A stretch of DNA of 64,000 bases, from assembly GCA_030490835.1 (NCBI GenBank), contig CM059973.1, positions 85,451,221 to 85,515,220 of the forward strand, in the 5' to 3' direction. Below the pieces are notes generated by a model. The model saw nothing but the letters and a program-made list of their open reading frames with translations, was not told the DNA's origin and did no database searches. How positions within the stretch are numbered: position 1 is the stretch's first letter; each line of letters begins with the position of its first letter. This document shows positions 61,153 to 64,000 of the stretch, piece after piece. The translations under genes and the position numbers were made by a program. This DNA is from Annona cherimola (Eukaryota; Streptophyta; Magnoliopsida; Magnoliales; Annonaceae).

Positions 61153-62679
61153 TTTGAACACAGAGTAGGCTGAGAGATATTGGCATCAAAAACACATGCT
61201 CATTAGGAATCAACAGTAGGAGATGATAGCAAGCCTAATGATTCTTTTGAGCCTATTTGCTGGGAGAATCTCCTAAACTCATTGCCACTACCAGAATAAA
61301 TTTGACAAAGAAACAAGAATAATAGTCATAGATGGAGAGTAAACCTTATGAATATATGCAAAAAGGGGCAGTAATTACAGTATGATGCTTATGAATTCTA
61401 TGAGAATTAGCAAAATAAAGTTCTTCACATGAGATGATAATAATGATACTACTGTTGCTATTAGGAGGTAGAACATGGTCATGCGTCTACTCTCTTCCAG
61501 AATTCTTTTCCAATGACTACAAGAGAATCAAAGACTCTACCATGAGTTGATGACATAATCATCAGCATAAAGCACGTGGATCTTCTTTGAGGGCCATGTA
61601 ACACAAAAATAAAAATTAAGGGTACTTTTTCCCATTATACAAAGAGCTGGAGTTCCCAAACATAATCTTCATTATTCCCTAAGATATTTCAATATTATCT
61701 AAGAAAACATATCAGATGAGATTAAAAAAAAAAAAAAAAAAAAGACAGAACATTCTTTCCTAGTATCCAAAAAGACTCCAACCGGAGTAAATGAATTAGC
61801 TTTTTCCATATTTAAGATAAGTTCTGCAGATATTCTTTCCATGAAAACCAATTTAGAGGTTGGTAAAATGATAATATGTTCCCACCATATAACCTTTCTT
61901 GATACAATTTCCTCTCCATGTAAGTGGTGCAACTTGGCAGATAACCCTACCCCAAGTAACTCTTCATCCTACAATTTATCTTAGCAGGCACCCCATAATG
62001 GCAGTGCGGTGAATGCAGGCAATGACCTTGTTTCATTATTTCATATGGCCACGACTCCAGTAAGATAGTAAGAACCACAACCACGAATAGGCAAACGAAA
62101 ACCTATCAAATCTTTACCTTTTCAGGTCAAGACCAAGGGTAAAGAAATTCATTTTTAGAGTTAAAAGCCTCATCCAATAATTGTCAAAGAAGTAGATTTC
62201 TTCAGACTTGATCATGGTGGAATTCCCATTTCATATTTTTTCGTGTATAAATCAAGCACAGAATCAATATAATAGATACAGAGCTATTTAAGCTTGCGAT
62301 AGCAAAAGTTTTTGTCATAACTGAACAAGTGCACTTTCTTGCGGACAATTTTCTACACATTCCGATTTCTCTCCTCCCCTTCCAATTTTCTTTGCACATT
62401 CTAGATATCAATCCACTCCTATATTTATGCATGTACGCCTCTTTATAATCTCCAAAAGATCTTGCAAAGCATAGATATAAAAGGGGACAAACCTATTACA
62501 CAAAAAAGATGAAAAATCTACGAAGGGGGGAAAACGAAAAAAAAGAAAATCAAAGAAAGAAACTAATACGTTTTCAGTGCAGAATTGGCCCCATAAATTC
62601 TGGATCAAGAGATGCAACCGAAACATCGAAATTCGAGAATAATCGCCAGGAAAGTAGAAATGGGAGAGGTTTCCATTAC

Positions 62680-62880
62680 CTGGAGAGAGGGAGAAAATAG
62701 GAGGAAAGCGAAGACGGAACAACGGATTTGCAGGAGTAGAAGCAGAAAGTACTAAGATCAAACGCCGCTAGAAATATTGCCGCTTCAAAAGCGAGCCCGA
62801 GAGGAAAAAGAGATTAGGAGCGACGCGGCAAGGACAGAGAAAGAGGAAGGCGGGAGGGACACGCCACGCGCCCAACCGCT
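62680..62880 (-). other. Probable non-coding first exon of the XYPP-repeat gene
   Basis: The minus strand is pyrimidine-rich (ctcccgccttcctctttctc...) and ends ...TCTCTCCAG|GTAATGG at 62,680/62,679, a good donor. It would splice to 61,169, placing the ATG 17 nt into exon 2. I saw no clear TATA box upstream. Confidence 0.5.
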
Positions 62881-62899
62881 TTAGGCAGTAGGCTAGGCT

Positions 62900-64000
62900 G
62901 CACGAATTTCCGTACATATCAATTCGTTGCCGGCGACTGGCGAGGGGATTTTCCGTTGACGGTTGTGTCGCTGAATTTGGAGATTATAAGATTTTATTGT
63001 ACAAGTATGTTAGTGTTCTTAGTATTTATTTGCTCAAAAAGATGATATTAATTAAATAAAAGTTTTATTTTTTTTACCATAATACATCTCGAATTAATGC
63101 AAATGTAAAACCGGTCTCCGTTTGGCAATGGAAAGAGGGAAAAAGCAATATGAACAGTGGTGAATTTACGCGATTGTTGGGTCTTTGTAATGTTCCCGTA
63201 CCATAATTCATAATAAATTATCATGCGCCAGTGATGCTATCAGTGGCAACCAATGGTTGAAATTCTCCAAGAAACGTGGCCCGAAGGATGGCGGACGTTT
63301 GACCCAATCCCGTAGTTTTTTGAAGAAATGCTTCATGTCTAAGCAACTCGTGCAGCCTCACCATCACCATCTAATATTCTAGCAGACGCAAATAAAATGG
63401 ACGGTTTGGACACCAGCCATTGATGCTGCAACTTCTTTCTATCTTCTTTTTTGAAAATAAAAAATCGCTTTTCTTTTGGAAACTTGTACATTTGTCACCT
63501 TTCATTAAATGGAACGATAACAGGCGTCTGGTGGCAGCCTTTTTCATTCCATATCATATCGTACGCAAACCTTCAGCAATCTGGATCATATTAATTCAAA
63601 TACGGACTATTGTTGAATAAGTGTAGAGATGAAGAGCTATAAATGAATGATTCTATAATTGAAAATTCGGAAAATGTGATATTGCCTACCTCTCTCCAAT
63701 CCATCTTCAATTCTTCGCATTCCTCAAGCTACTCTGTGAATCTGCCAGCCTCCCCAGCCAAAAGTTCTCATGCTTATGCTTCTAAGACACCAGAGTGGAT
63801 GGATCTACAATTTCCTGAGCATATCAAATGACACGTGCAGTTGAACTACGCAACAAAAATTGTCTAAAACAAGTAAGACTGTAAGTATCTTTTAGTCTTC
63901 AAATTTTGATTAATACTATAACCACTTGTAGTGTTGATTTTAGAATTTTTTTTCTAAAATACCCAGTGGCAGTATCTTTTGTGCTGAGGTGGTATCATGG
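62900..64000. other. Intergenic DNA, no supported gene
   Basis: Promoter side of the XYPP-repeat gene, then mixed-composition DNA. The 62-codon frame at 63,643-63,831 (+) has a varied, Ser-rich composition and could be a gene fragment, but I recognise no family and see no splice context. Confidence 0.5.

Noticed and set aside
60864..61157. 97-codon plus-strand frame over the XYPP repeats
   Set aside because: Antisense to the well-supported coding exon; its regularity comes from the repeat.
63643..63831. 62-codon plus-strand frame, Ser-rich
   Set aside because: Composition is not obviously random, but no family, splice signals or neighbouring exons support it.

Overview
This is a stretch of a flowering-plant nuclear genome. 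The evidence is four multi-exon genes with GT/AG introns and plant-specific products, AT-rich intergenic DNA crowded with MITE-type elements, and a Ty1/Copia retrotransposon. I cannot place it to species from sequence alone.

Layout. 1-3,690: AT-rich intergenic DNA with one MITE-like element. 3,879-6,617 (+): a complete three-exon ALS3/STAR2-type membrane protein gene (aluminium tolerance, UPF0014 family). 6,618-11,200: intergenic, with a GC-rich patch, a possible solo-LTR-like relic and a MITE. About 11,200-24,705: a 13.5-kb degenerate, nested tandem-repeat tract without a credible protein gene. It looks like a minus-strand transcription unit, with a TATA box at 24,735-24,745, and it carries a LINE-type zf-RVT relic near its far end. 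24,888-26,433: a non-autonomous hAT-like element with a near-perfect 8-bp target duplication. 26,442-32,653: AT-rich DNA with MITEs and two long foldback (hairpin) elements.

32,654-41,091 (-): a 12-exon pectin acetylesterase gene whose reading frame I could join through every exon (387 aa). Its first intron contains a complete 5,267-bp Copia retrotransposon (35,622-40,888). The two 609-bp LTRs look identical, the target duplication is 5 bp (catta), and the 1,327-codon gag-pol frame is open, so the insertion looks very recent. The second foldback element starts only 33 nt after the esterase stop codon and would lie in its 3' UTR.

41,160-49,061: intergenic DNA with MITEs, a small hAT-like element and a CpG-rich patch with 55-bp tandem repeats. 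49,062-53,907 (-): an RS2Z-type SR splicing factor (318 aa: RRM, two zinc knuckles, RS/SP tail), with a promoter near 55,735. 55,741-59,228: AT-rich intergenic DNA. 59,229-61,152 (-): a glycine/proline-rich XYPP-repeat protein of the 'glycine-rich protein A3' type (199 aa), with a non-coding first exon near 62,680-62,880. 62,900-64,000: intergenic.

The genes have no obvious joint function; this is ordinary plant gene order. The most interesting material is (i) the recent antisense Copia insertion 29 nt from a 3' splice site, (ii) the paired giant hairpins, one probably part of an mRNA, and (iii) the 13.5-kb self-duplicated tract.
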